Assembly (NCBI GenBank): GCA_037176845.1
Contig: JAYKXP010000021.1
Coordinates: forward strand, 372,001-436,000
DNA length: 64,000 nucleotides
Reading direction: 5' to 3'
Source: Paramarasmius palmivorus
Lineage: Eukaryota > Basidiomycota > Agaricomycetes > Agaricales > Marasmiaceae
The position numbers and the translations under genes were made by a program. The notes under the pieces were generated by a model. The model worked only from the letters and a program-made list of their open reading frames with translations. It was not told the DNA's origin and made no database searches. Positions 10,997-24,592 of this stretch are shown here, in pieces (the stretch's first letter is position 1; each line of letters starts with the position of its first letter).

Positions 10997-12469
10997 ATGG
11001 AATTCCTCAACGCTGCTCATCCTGGTCGCACTGCGTTTCACACTGCTTTTCACTTCATCACTTCCCCAATCTTACGACTCCCAGACGAGCTGAAGCTCCT
11101 CATTTTCACCGCACTCCTTGAATCGACACAGAACTCAGCGGCACTCATTTCATTAGCGGCGACGTGCCAATCCTTTCGTCGTATTATCGTTGGAGAACCC
11201 AAGCTCTGGAACCGTGTTGGTGCAGATACTAGTCTTTTCGCTTTCGACAAGAATTTTGGTTTCTCCGTTCCGGAGGATCCCGCCAAGGCATGGAAGGCAT
11301 TGGAGCAAGTTGTTGAACGCTCACTTCCCCCAAACTATGATATCCTTTCCCCACCACCGCTTTCCTTCGTCATCGATTTTGTGGTCAATGCCACGCTCCC
11401 GAAATATGTCGAAGCAAGGCTCACGAAGCAGCTTTCCGAGGCGCACATCGACTGGCTTGTAGACTTCTTTTTCGACAGGTGTAGTCATCGATGCTCGCAC
11501 CTGACCGTACGCTGCTCTGATTGGGAGCTCATGAACTCAATCATGGGACTTTTCGATCCTGACGATGTCGACGGCCCGTATCCTTCTCTCAGCTCCATCA
11601 CTCTTGAATACGTTCCACCCGGCAGAGGCTACTTGCCAGCACACCCTGCTGGAGAGCTCGTGCCTTCTTCCCCATTGGCGTTCTACCCTCGTAGTGAGGC
11701 CAGTGAGATTTTTCAAGACACGAGTCAATATAGCGTCTATATGATCCCGTCTCTCACTGGAGTCGTTTTGGATGGCTTCCCTTTGATGTACGAGCACTTC
11801 TGTCCGGATGCTTTGACGTCCTTGGCGATACGCAATGTGTCCCAAGAGACAGATGACCTGGACTTTGGGGCTCTTGTGCAGGTGTTGAAAAGGAACTGCA
11901 ACACTCTTAGGTCGTTGAAGCTTGGGGTTGGAGCACTGCCCCTGGATGTACCGGAAATCTACGCGAAAATCGTACTTCCCAAGCTCACTGAGCTCGAAGT
12001 CGATTACTTGGATCCCAGGGAGATGTTGTATCTCACGACATACATCGAGGTCCCGAGCTTGACGAGGCTCACCATTGCGAACAGTATCGAGTCAAATCCA
12101 CGCTTTGATTTGAAGACTTACCTATTCAACGACATGGCTCAGTATACTATTGCAGCGTACAAGGCCGTTCTCAAGTCTTGGCCCCTGCAGCAGGTTATTC
12201 ATCTCGGGCTGCGTTCGGCCGCCTTCTACAATACGGTAGACAATCCGGTCTACGATTTGGAGAATTGTCACAAGAGGTGGAATGGGCCTATGCCGGTTTC
12301 TTCGGAGTTCTTCTATCGGTTTGAAGCGTTAGAAACATATTCTTTTAAGGATCCGGATCTTACCGTTTCGTTGACGATCTGGAACCCACTCTATTTCAAG
12401 GACGAGAACGGAGAGTTTGTGGAGAGGAAGTTTTTCCCAAAGTTGCGGCGGCCTTTGGTTCGCAGCTGA
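10997..12469 (+). CDS. F-box-like protein
   Basis: A single exon of 490 residues. An F-box-like helix trio is visible at about residues 26-75: LPDELKLLIFTALLES, SLAATCQSFRRIIVGEPKLW. The rest has repeated leucine-rich stretches such as LTSLAIRNVS, LRSLKLGVG, LTELEVDYLD and LTRLTIANS, consistent with a degenerate LRR substrate-binding part. F-box proteins bind Skp1 in SCF ubiquitin ligases through the F-box and recruit targets through the C-terminal part. Agaricomycetes carry hundreds of such genes, usually without introns, so no target can be given. It sits with a second F-box gene in the interval between 7TM copies B and C. Confidence 0.85.
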   Translation: MEFLNAAHPGRTAFHTAFHFITSPILRLPDELKLLIFTALLESTQNSAALISLAATCQSFRRIIVGEPKLWNRVGADTSLFAFDKNFGFSVPEDPAKAWKALEQVVERSLPPNYDILSPPPLSFVIDFVVNATLPKYVEARLTKQLSEAHIDWLVDFFFDRCSHRCSHLTVRCSDWELMNSIMGLFDPDDVDGPYPSLSSITLEYVPPGRGYLPAHPAGELVPSSPLAFYPRSEASEIFQDTSQYSVYMIPSLTGVVLDGFPLMYEHFCPDALTSLAIRNVSQETDDLDFGALVQVLKRNCNTLRSLKLGVGALPLDVPEIYAKIVLPKLTELEVDYLDPREMLYLTTYIEVPSLTRLTIANSIESNPRFDLKTYLFNDMAQYTIAAYKAVLKSWPLQQVIHLGLRSAAFYNTVDNPVYDLENCHKRWNGPMPVSSEFFYRFEALETYSFKDPDLTVSLTIWNPLYFKDENGEFVERKFFPKLRRPLVRS

Positions 12470-13180
12470 ATCAGGAACGTGCCTCCTTTACCCATCTGAA
12501 TCCTGTCTCTTTCTCTCTCTCATTTTTTCACTTAATTACTGTAATATTGGCTTCACCAACGAGACCTATACGTCTACTTCTGTTCGATACTCAGTGTAAT
12601 TTGCTCCATGCAAACCAATACAATTGCAAATAAGCGCATGATGTGAAATCCGATTTTCTAGGATTTTCTCCTCGACTACCACGGCCACATACGCCGTGAC
12701 GGTGTTGTGCATTCGTCTACATCTCTGTGCTCTAAGAATTCCAGATCAGCGCAGTTCCATGCATACGTAGATTGCCGGGAAGACAATGGGATCGTTATGA
12801 CCTTCACTGGTGCGTATTGCTTGATTCACAACGGTTAAATTCTGAAATTTTTAGCAAAATAGGGACTAGGAACTCCGCAGAATTCACCATGTCCTTCAGC
12901 GATGAATCGGCTGCCCTTTTTCGCCCCCCACAAACTTGACCCGAGCGCCATTCTCCGAAGTTAAACATTCCCGCTAGCGGCTGTGGACCAGGCTGTGTTC
13001 GTCAGGACCCTTTATCTTCCCTCTCAGACATCCCCTGGAAGTAGCAGATGCAAGACACTCCCTACGAGACTTTGCAATAGGGTTTTTTTGACATAAAAAG
13101 CCGAACACGTACGTCAAAACTTCTCATTGGTATTAGCACCTCCTCACTGGACATATAGAGATTCTTTGAACTTCTCAACA
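12470..13180. other. Intergenic, includes promoter of the second F-box gene
   Basis: About 700 bases with the 3' region of the first F-box gene and the upstream region of the second. I see no gene. The frame of the second F-box gene is open back to 13127 but without an ATG before 13181. Confidence 0.5.
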
Positions 13181-14494
13181 ATGCCTTCTATCAACACCAT
13201 TCCCGTCGAACTCTTGATCTACATTTTCGAGTACTGCGAACCTACCTCCATTCTCGACGACACCGTTCAACTTCCTACACTCGAAAGCGCCAGTACGGTG
13301 TGCAGGCGTTGGCGTACAACGACTTTAGCAGCCCCGTACCTATGGAAGACAATCATCTTACTCAACCCCCGAAGGCACCACGTATTGATGGTTCAGCGCT
13401 GGCTTGAGCGCTCCGCCCGTTGTCCTCTCACCTTGGAGCTATCAATGGACCCAGAGGACGCGAAGTTGCCTGCACTATGGACCGAGATACAGCATTCCAT
13501 GCGTGACATCCTGAACCTACTGGTACGACACATTCACCGTTGGCAGTCTGCGCTGCTGGACCTTTCCCAATTCAACTCTTTCCCCGAGCTACCCTTGTCT
13601 CCCGACGCTGCACCTCTACTAGAATCCGTAGAAGTCGGCGAGGAGATGACATTCCCGTCTGAGGATGCCAGTGCGCGCTTTTGGCACGCGTTACTGCTAT
13701 ATCCTTCCCTGCGCAATCTCATTTGGCGCCCAGTGCTAAACCAAGACGCGTTTTTGGGTCCTTCGGTATACGCACAAGGCTGGTCGAAGGTCACTCATCT
13801 TGAAGGTCGTTTTGCGATTGACGATAACTTCATTCATGCTCTCTCCAGGTGTTGGAGTTTGCGGTCTCTCGACATCTTCCAAACTAGCAGCAATCCCTCG
13901 CCAGCCACTGCTCACCAAGTCATCTTCCTACCACATCTTCGGATGCTGAGGTTCGACACATCAAGTCGACAGCCTCTTTGGTTTCTGGACCGTCTCTTCC
14001 TGCCGAGATTGGAGGAGTTGGAGATACATCCCTTACAAATGCAATGCCGTCCCTTAATCGACCTCCTTACTCGGTCATCATGCTCCCTCGATAGCATCTA
14101 CTTTGCGTTCCACAGTGACTTCACATCGGCCGAGGCTCTCGACGACCTTTTCTCGTTGCGCGCATTTTCCCGCCTCACGGAATTACGTTTTTCCGCTCTC
14201 GGAAACAGCAGCGATGCGGTCAAAGGCCTGACCTTGCGGCCTGACGACAACAACTGTCTTCCTTGCGTGGAAGCGATGTTTTTGGGCTTGCAGAATTGTG
14301 AAGATGGCCTGCTGGAGGCTATGGTCAAGTCTCGGCTCGGTGCCCAGGATTCGCCATTCCAGTATGTTTGGATCTCCCATACGCTGGGAGAGGGAGAACA
14401 AGATGCAGAGTACGAACCTAAATCTAGTGCAGATGCCCGGTTCTTGGAGGAGATTTGCGAGGAAGGGTTTATTGTTAGATATAGCGGACCATAA
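13181..14494 (+). CDS. F-box protein with LRR-like C-terminal part
   Basis: A single exon of 437 residues. I chose the ATG at 13181 because it is the first ATG of the frame and places the F-box at the very N-terminus, as usual: IPVELLIYIFEYCEP, then ASTVCRRWRTTTLAAPYLWKTI. After this come leucine-rich segments spaced about 25-30 residues apart (LRSLDIFQ, LRMLRFDT, LEELEIHPL, LTELRFSAL). The expected role is substrate receptor of an SCF ubiquitin ligase; the target is unknown. It is about 30-residue-repeat-like rather than a canonical LRR fold, common in agaricomycete F-box families. It is not an obvious recent duplicate of the neighbour at 10997. Confidence 0.85.
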   Translation: MPSINTIPVELLIYIFEYCEPTSILDDTVQLPTLESASTVCRRWRTTTLAAPYLWKTIILLNPRRHHVLMVQRWLERSARCPLTLELSMDPEDAKLPALWTEIQHSMRDILNLLVRHIHRWQSALLDLSQFNSFPELPLSPDAAPLLESVEVGEEMTFPSEDASARFWHALLLYPSLRNLIWRPVLNQDAFLGPSVYAQGWSKVTHLEGRFAIDDNFIHALSRCWSLRSLDIFQTSSNPSPATAHQVIFLPHLRMLRFDTSSRQPLWFLDRLFLPRLEELEIHPLQMQCRPLIDLLTRSSCSLDSIYFAFHSDFTSAEALDDLFSLRAFSRLTELRFSALGNSSDAVKGLTLRPDDNNCLPCVEAMFLGLQNCEDGLLEAMVKSRLGAQDSPFQYVWISHTLGEGEQDAEYEPKSSADARFLEEICEEGFIVRYSGP

Positions 14495-16286
14495 ACTACG
14501 AATTGCTTTGGACTTTGTTTTCTTTTGGTTCCTACATTGTGTTGTGGTTTACTTCTCTCGGGCATTTATATCTTGAATGTATGGTACATCATAAAATTTT
14601 CAAAAATGGTATTCTTGACTTCGCACATAACGGTTATGTTCAGAGCTCTGGGTACTGGGTTGCAGTTGACTCATCAATCAAATTTTCACACCTAAGGCTA
14701 CTCTTTTCATCACGTCCACCTTCGTCACCGTCAGCCCCGCTATTGGCTCTCTACATCTCAGCAAACCTCGCCATCATTGGCTATTAATACTGTTATGGGT
14801 GTAGCAGAAAACCCCGCGCATTTCGGAAGTTCGGCAGCCTGGGTGCGAAGAACAGTGTATATGTGGATTCTAGAGGGAAATTGAGAGCTTAGGCCCGGCT
14901 CAGGCGTACGTGCTCTTGCCAAATACCATTTCATCCATTCTCAAAACTGCTTCTTGTTCTTAGTCCTTTCCCAGTGATCTTCAGTACCAAATCGAGGACA
15001 AAGACGTCCAGTCTCCATCAACATCACACCTCACATTCCGATGGAAAATACAAACCACAGTTTTATGGATCTTTTTCGTATCAACTCATGGTGTTTACAA
15101 TATCAGGAGTGGCGCTGCACCTCTTGATTATGATACCTGGGCGCGCCGTTCAAGGGAACTGGGCATCCAAAATTCATCGACGTGGTTATTGAAATGCGGA
15201 AGAAACATCAGAAGTTCAGAATTCTATCAGAGCTGAAGTGTAGCATAGTAATACGGGTGCATACCATTCGTCATTTCCAAAGAATTCAAGCTCTCATTGG
15301 GGTTGTTACCTGCATAGCCCATCTCCATATTCAAAACTCAGCGCTGAATCCAGTGGGTTTCGAGCCCGACGTTGTTGGATCATGTCAAAGCATCTCCGTG
15401 TAAATATGGTGCCCCATGGACATGGACGACGAGTATCAGAAGCGTACTAGTGTTCTGCTGGATGGTGCGTTCCGGTCTAAGGCACTTAACTGGCCATCTG
15501 TCATTTACCATTACTTCGAACTGACCCCTTTCTACAGGGTTCGTTCGTGGAGAGAACACGACAGGCACTGATTTCCCAGTCGAAGAATCCAAGTCGTTCC
15601 GAATCCGGGCCCCTGGTGGCATTTTGCTAATCTCCGAGAAAACATTGGGTGGTTTCGTTGGGATGCAGTGTGATGTGTTGATCTTCTTGATAATCTTTGG
15701 ATCGAGTCTTGAACTCGTCAAAGCACCACAAGGCTCTATGATGATCTACCGCTACTTCCTCATCCGTGCTCCCGACTGGCGACTGGCTAGATTGATTGGA
15801 CATTTGATGTAGCTACTCACGGATTGACAATGGTTCAGTATCTGAGGACACTTTACAGGTGAAGGTAGCACTTTCTTCCGAGGGAACTCTCCACGAGAAC
15901 AGACAAACGTGCTTTCGATAACATGAGTACCAAGTGGTCGAAATTCACAGGACCTGAATGATGATAGATGCGAAGCGCCGGGAGAAGGAGTGTCGGGGGA
16001 ATAGTAATAGTTCGATACTATTAGCATCACATCTTATCGGTGCGCTATACTCGTGCTTACTCTCACAACTATCGTTTTTCGGATCAGGCCTTGGTTCGTG
16101 ATATCCCATCGAAGGATGAGGATGTTCAATAATATTTCATCATAAGTAGTCTTCTACCGCTACATCGAACATGGCAAGGCGTGTCTTTAAATTATTATAT
16201 GGGTTCAATAATTAAATAAATAAATATAGAGACTAATTCCGCGTTGTCGATCAGCCTTGAAATGTACAGACCTCGTCAGTTCGTGT
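14495..16286. other. Gene-poor tract
   Basis: About 1.8 kb with no supported gene. Open frames are short and overlap on both strands. An AT-rich block (about 16186-16230, with TAAATAAATAAATA) lies near its right end. Confidence 0.45.
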
Positions 16287-16701
16287 TCAAATCGTGCTCA
16301 GAAAGGACCTACAAGCGAGGCAACGTCCGTTGCTACAGATAACGCATAGAGGTTTCAGCAGTCCGTCAGATGCCTTCATTGTCTAGTAGAGTCCGACATC
16401 AGCCTATGTAATCGTTAAACATATTGGCTACTCACTCCTTCGAATTGCAAAGACATTTTTGTCAAGGCCATTCCGGAGTCCGGCCAGCTAAATGCGGCGG
16501 GCTCGGATTGGTTCAAGTTAAGATTGAGAGGAAGCTGCGCTACCGGCGGCGCGCCTTCAATGAAACTACGATGTCATTTGAGCAATTGGTAGGCGTATCT
16601 CGCAATGATCCATACCTTTCAGAATCTTCCGATTGTGCAAATGTCGGGAGCACAACAGCGCTGATGGCGGCGGCAGCAACGAATAGCGATCGGAATTGCA
16701 T
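16287..16701 (-). CDS. Probable small secreted Cys-rich protein
   Basis: The start gives a clear signal peptide, MQFRSLFVAAAAISAVVLP followed by TFAQS, with cleavage likely after the Ala of TFA. My preferred model has three exons: 16701-16616, 16565-16436 and 16382-16287, 103 residues. The last exon adds a CxxC-x4-CxxC block (CVICSNGRCLAC) just before the stop. If the second intron (consensus donor GTGAGT) is retained, the protein instead ends at 16415 with 78 residues and no Cys block. The mature part is rich in Pro, Leu and Asn (VAQLPLNLNLNQ). Small secreted proteins of this kind are common in mushroom genomes; I know no homologue and no function. The signal peptide is strong evidence; the gene model is moderate. 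Confidence 0.45.
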
Positions 16702-18286
16702 GGTGAAATAAAGGGCTTGAACCAGCAAGGGCGAAGAAAAAAGGTAAGGTAGAAGTAGGAAGTAGGGTAGAAGTGACCTGTATTGTGAGGATTCGACAAA
16801 GGTTGTACGCCTTTTATACATGATAGTCGATTCCAGTCGCGTTCTGGGTACTAATACACCAGTGATTTGCGATGCTTGTTCCAATACAAAAATTGTTGAC
16901 GGTTGACAGTTTCAATTTAGTTTCCAGATACACAGTCTGATGTCAAGCTTTTCGAGTTTTGGGTGGGCCACATCTTCTCCATCTCTTGATATCGACACAG
17001 CCTAGTTCACAGAAAACCTAGAGCGCATGTGTTCAATGTTGGTAGTTGGGTGATTAAATTACAGCTTTCAAGGATCAGTTTGATTATCTTTGGGGTACAT
17101 GCACCGCAACGAGTTGCATTATGCCCAAGAAATGATTTTCAGCCTTGTAAATCATCAACAATGGTTGGACGATGCAACGATCACAGTGCATCTATAGCGG
17201 GTAAAGGAAGAGTAACTGCCACGCGGCGCTAGTAGAGGCGGTGGGGCCGGTGGGAAAGGCAGATTATCCAATCCATCTCCTTGCTTTCCCACAACCACCA
17301 CCGGCGTTTCAAGAAAGACCTCTATCTCCTCAAAGTTTTTGGCCCGACGCGCGCGCATGGTCACTGTTACAAGAAATTCGGTGGGTACACTGTACACACG
17401 TTGCCGCTGAAGCGCTCGTGAGCCGAATCTTGAAACTCTTGTGAAACTCGAGCATATCAAGAACTTGGAATATACATAGATGGCTTCTTGATTCTGAAAA
17501 TGGGTCACCTTTTACCTCATTTTCAGCCACTCGGTCACCTGAACGGCTCAAACGTCAAGCTATAAGCTCTTCGGTATGTACTAGCTCAAATTTTAGATAG
17601 TACATGGGTCGCGACCAATTCAAACCTTGCAGTCTTTTTCAGGTTTCCCGAGTTGCGCATTCATAATGAACGCATTCAACATCAAGGAACCAGGTACATA
17701 TAAGCAAAGCGGACTTTGATTCAGTACCGCTTCTCAGTGTTTCACTGATATCAAGTTCCGAATGCTGAGCGAGGACAAGACTCCCATTAGTTGGCTTCCT
17801 TTTCTCATACCTCTGGTCTCCCATCCCTGATTCTAATAATTCCAGGACAGCAAAAAGAATCATGACATGACCATCAACCACAGAATCAATCATCACTAGT
17901 CGCGCCCGTCGTAAAACCCTTCCCGCTTGCACTCTTTATAGGGTACCTTGTTCTTCCTCAGGCACAAAACTGCCATGTGGTTCCCGGACACGTCGGTGAC
18001 TCATGACGGGTTTCCTCGAGGCTTCCAAATTCCTACTTGAACTCCGTCCGGTATGCCTCCTCGGCCTTCGTATTGAATACTCACTAGCTTCCTGCGACCC
18101 GAACTCATCAACTAATCCCGTTATGCGCTCCCATACCATGTAATTCGTCATCGTGACCGGCCTGGCGCGTCTCCAAACTGAGCTCTTAGCGTGGATTCTC
18201 GGATAGGGACATCTCACCGCCGCGCGATATATATACCCCTTCAGAATGTTCAAATTTCCTGTGTCTCGCTTGGACCCACTGCGAGA
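16702..18286. other. Gene-poor tract upstream of 7TM copy C
   Basis: About 1.6 kb between divergent starts (small secreted protein to the left, 7TM copy C to the right). I see no domain. Immediately upstream of copy C an (AT)n TATA-like tract lies at about 18226-18235. Confidence 0.45.
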
Positions 18287-19908
18287 ATGGGAACCATCGT
18301 TGGCTTAGAAGACCTCTTTACAGTCGATTCCGTACTGGTCAAACCTATTATCAGTGTTGGAGTAAGTCCGCTTATCATTCTCATCAAACAGACCCTTATA
18401 TTGACCCGATTTTTAGTTGACGCTTCTACTGTTCGGTGAGCGAAACAAAATTGAGATCGTTTTCTCAAAATTCATCGTGGCGCTCGATAGGCTTCTACGT
18501 TCTACTCTTTGGACAGTCATTCTACCACCTCAAAACTCGCCGTAATGTCATTAACAGAGAGTTACACCTTGGATGGATCACTTCTCTCTTTGTGATGACA
18601 ACTGTGGCCTCATTTGTGATGGCCGCCAGCGATGTAATGGATGCGGTCATCTCCTTCGAGGCTCTGAAAACGCAGGACCCAACTCACTTCTTGACATACG
18701 GCATATATGATCCAGCGAAAACAGGCATCATGTACGTCTACGTTCATCTGATTGATTGGCACTATGTTCAACCTTCAACACAGAGCGATGACTTACCTAG
18801 GCTATGTCGTAGCCAAGTAAGATCCCAGTTGCATAACTATACCTTTTAAACTGACTATTAACTCGCCTTACAGCTGTATTGCGGATTCTTTCTTGGTGTG
18901 TTCTTTCGTCATCTTATTCATTATCAAGGATCGGTATTCAATATTCCGTTGTAGCTCTATCGACTGTTTACCGTCTGGGGATCCAGCAAACGGATTGTAG
19001 CATTCCCGGCCGTTGCCTCTTTAGTAGCCAATGGTAGAGTGTACAATAACTCCCTAGTATTCAGAGACTGACCGAGTTGTCTTCTTCCAGTTATCGGGCT
19101 CACGACCGCGGTGATGAAAATCATTTCGTCCGATATGAGGAATCCGTCAAATTTTGGTGTATATCAAAAAGCCATCCAGTATCAGATAGGATATTGTATG
19201 CCTAACCACCGTTGCCCTTTTCTGCCTGTCTGATTCATTGTTCCTTTGCAGATGGCGCGAACGCGGCAGTGAATGGCATGATCACACTCTTGATCGGTAC
19301 GGGTTTTCGTTCACATACAATCTGGCTTGGTCCTCATATATTTAATGCAGCTGGACGTATCTGGTGGGTTGCTCGGACTAACAGGCGTGCTATGCCTGGT
19401 CAATCCCAGAGCAATGGCATCGACCCCGACTACAAATTGAACATTGCAATCATGTAAGCTCATGCACTGCTCGAGAGGTTATAATCAACTGATCTGATGA
19501 TATATCAGTCTCGAATCAGGCGTTATATATCCAGTGTTTCTGATTGTTCACGCGGTGCTGACTGCCAATGCAAGCAAGGTTGGCGTTACCGTCAATCTCA
19601 CTCCCGCTGTCATCCTCGTTGCTGTAAGTTCATGGACAAGATATATCATATTAGCTCAAAACCTTACGCGATCACAGGGCATTGCTCCGACATTGATTAT
19701 TCTGCGATCCATCCTGAACAACAGGTTTGGAATAGAGCAGCCACAACGAGGCGCGACATCGGAGATGCACTTCGACCGTTCATCAGTAGAAAAGGGGGAC
19801 ATTGAGTCTTCGCCAATTGCTCATTTGCCTACTCTCGGTGCTTCTCGAGTTGGGCAATCAGAGACTATAATTGGTGGCGGCGTTGAGATTCAAAGTCGTG
19901 GCAAATGA
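18287..19908 (+). CDS. 7TM protein paralogue C (complete)
   Basis: Eleven exons: 18287-18361, 18417-18435, 18491-18731, 18784-18816, 18874-18895, 18955-19033, 19091-19195, 19252-19296, 19351-19453, 19509-19623, 19678-19908; 355 residues. Seven hydrophobic helices and the family landmarks ASDVMDAVI, ADSFLLYRLFTVWGS, AGRIWWVAR, ESGVIYPVFLI and GIAPTLIILR are present. The last exon adds a polar 60-residue tail with acidic and Ser-rich stretches that may be cytoplasmic. It includes micro-exons of 19 and 22 nt that keep the frame. This is the most complete of the three paralogues here and serves as the reference for A and B. The family is widespread in Agaricomycetes; the ligand is unknown, and a sensory role is only inferred from the topology. 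Confidence 0.9.
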
Positions 19909-23110
<3,202 letters not shown>

Positions 23111-23774
23111 ATTCAGTAGACATGTATACGCTGTTCCTAAGAGTAACACCATGGCTCTGTATGTTGCCTCAAATCGTATAATCTATTCTTGTATAACAGC
23201 TTGATTTGAGTTAGGTTTCTATTTAATAAAGTTTGGGGTTGGAGCGTCGACGCTGCTCACTTGCCATCTCTTGAGACCGCAATAGGTCAGCGTTCAAGCG
23301 CTCATTCTTCGCCAACGGGGATGAGGTGCTTAAAACTTGTAGAACGTGCCCACTAGGCTTTTTAGCAGTCATGAGTCAACGCCTCATAACCAATCTGTAT
23401 AGTCTTCTTTTATACAGAAGGGTTGACATTCGAGGCGAAGACACGGCCGCTGTATTGAAGGGGATCTCCGAGATTTGTAGTACGGGGAGTCCGCAACATG
23501 TCTGGTCTCCGCATCGTACTTTCCCAACAAAATCTCAGGATCTTTCCGGTCATTTGGGACATAAGAATATTGATTGACAAGGTCTCCTTCCGAGGTCATC
23601 TTTAGGACAGCGGAGAACACTTATTATACCATACGGAGGGCACCAAACAGCGACGTTATTATCTAAAGGGGGTTGTCATACCCACAATTGATGGCTAATG
23701 TCCTCCGGAAGAAAAACCTGACAGAAATGTCGTGAGCCAAAGACACGCTATGGACCAAATAGAACTCGCACTGC
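23111..23774. other. Convergent 3' spacer
   Basis: About 660 bases between the stop of the glucosidase (+) and the stop of the methyltransferase-like gene (-). No gene, repeat or RNA seen. Confidence 0.5.
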
Positions 23775-24592
23775 TTAATATACACCAGGAACTAGGCGGT
23801 ATGGAACATCCCGGGCCCAAGCGTCCCATTCGGGCCCAAACGTCTTCTTCAACAAATCGTCTTCCCTCGGTATACGCAACAGAAGGCTCGCAATAACGGC
23901 CAGTGCGACCCCGACCCAAATGATCGCTAGGGTCGCGCCTATCGGCGTTTCGAGCAGTCCGCAACTAACGATCCATGACCCTGAGGCATGGCTGGCAAAT
24001 GCACCCATGACCGTTAGGATGAGAGCCGTATAGCTCGGATGGCGGACGACCGAATATGGTCCTTCCTTGATCAGCTGGTGCTTTGATTGGATGCGAAGTT
24101 CGAATGTGAAAAAGCGACCGAGTGTACGGTAGCAGTGCACTCGCAAGCATGTTCCCAAGATTGTGAGGATGTTTCCAAGGATAAGAAGAGGGGTGACGCG
24201 TATGTTGGAAGTACAATTATCCGAGGGTGCCAGGGAAGTCAGGACAGATTTCGAGATAGCGCCACCTGTGTTGTACGTGGCCACTATTACTATGCATTCA
24301 ATGAGGGTAGCTGACCAGGAAAGAAGCTGGATAGACGAGGTGAGCCGTCACCACGAGTAATGAAGGCAAGCTTGCTCACCCTGAGGACTCGAGATGGAAA
24401 GGCAAGACTCCTTAGAAATCTCTCGCGCCAATCCGGTATGATGATACCCTGGCGTGGAAGGGGTGCGTTAGGAGGCGTTGCATTTATACGCATGCAGACA
24501 GCCTCAGATAACAATAAAGGAAGTTTGTAGAGTATGGGACAGCCCGTGAAAAGCATGGGGACTGAAAGTATGAATGTCAGCAGAGAGGTCAT
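23775..24592 (-). CDS. Isoprenylcysteine carboxyl-methyltransferase-like membrane protein
   Basis: Two exons (24592-24380 and 24326-23775) give 254 residues. The acceptor at 24327 rather than the nearer CAG is needed to keep the frame. Several hydrophobic segments are visible, starting at the N-terminus (TSLLTFILSVPMLF). The C-terminal half has the ICMT/PEMT-type motifs EGPYSVVRHPSYTA and REDDLLKKTFGPEWDAW, the latter holding the conserved acidic residues and aromatic position of this family. Members methylate the carboxyl group of prenylated Cys (or lipid amines) using S-adenosylmethionine in the endoplasmic reticulum. True ICMT (Ste14) is single copy in fungi; many Agaricomycetes also have extra ICMT-domain genes of unknown substrate, and this looks like one of those. 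It is not near any recognisable pheromone gene. Confidence 0.85.

Noticed and set aside
12940..12990. CCGAAGTTAAACAT resembling part of 5S rRNA
   Set aside because: Match is too short and the flanks do not fit a 5S fold.
15340..15385. Possible tRNA T-arm (GGGTTTCGAGCCC)
   Set aside because: The stem is imperfect and no D-arm, anticodon arm or acceptor stem could be built upstream.
23775..24592. Mating-pheromone locus suggested by the ICMT-like gene
   Set aside because: No CaaX pheromone precursor or STE3-type receptor is nearby; the 7TM genes belong to another family.
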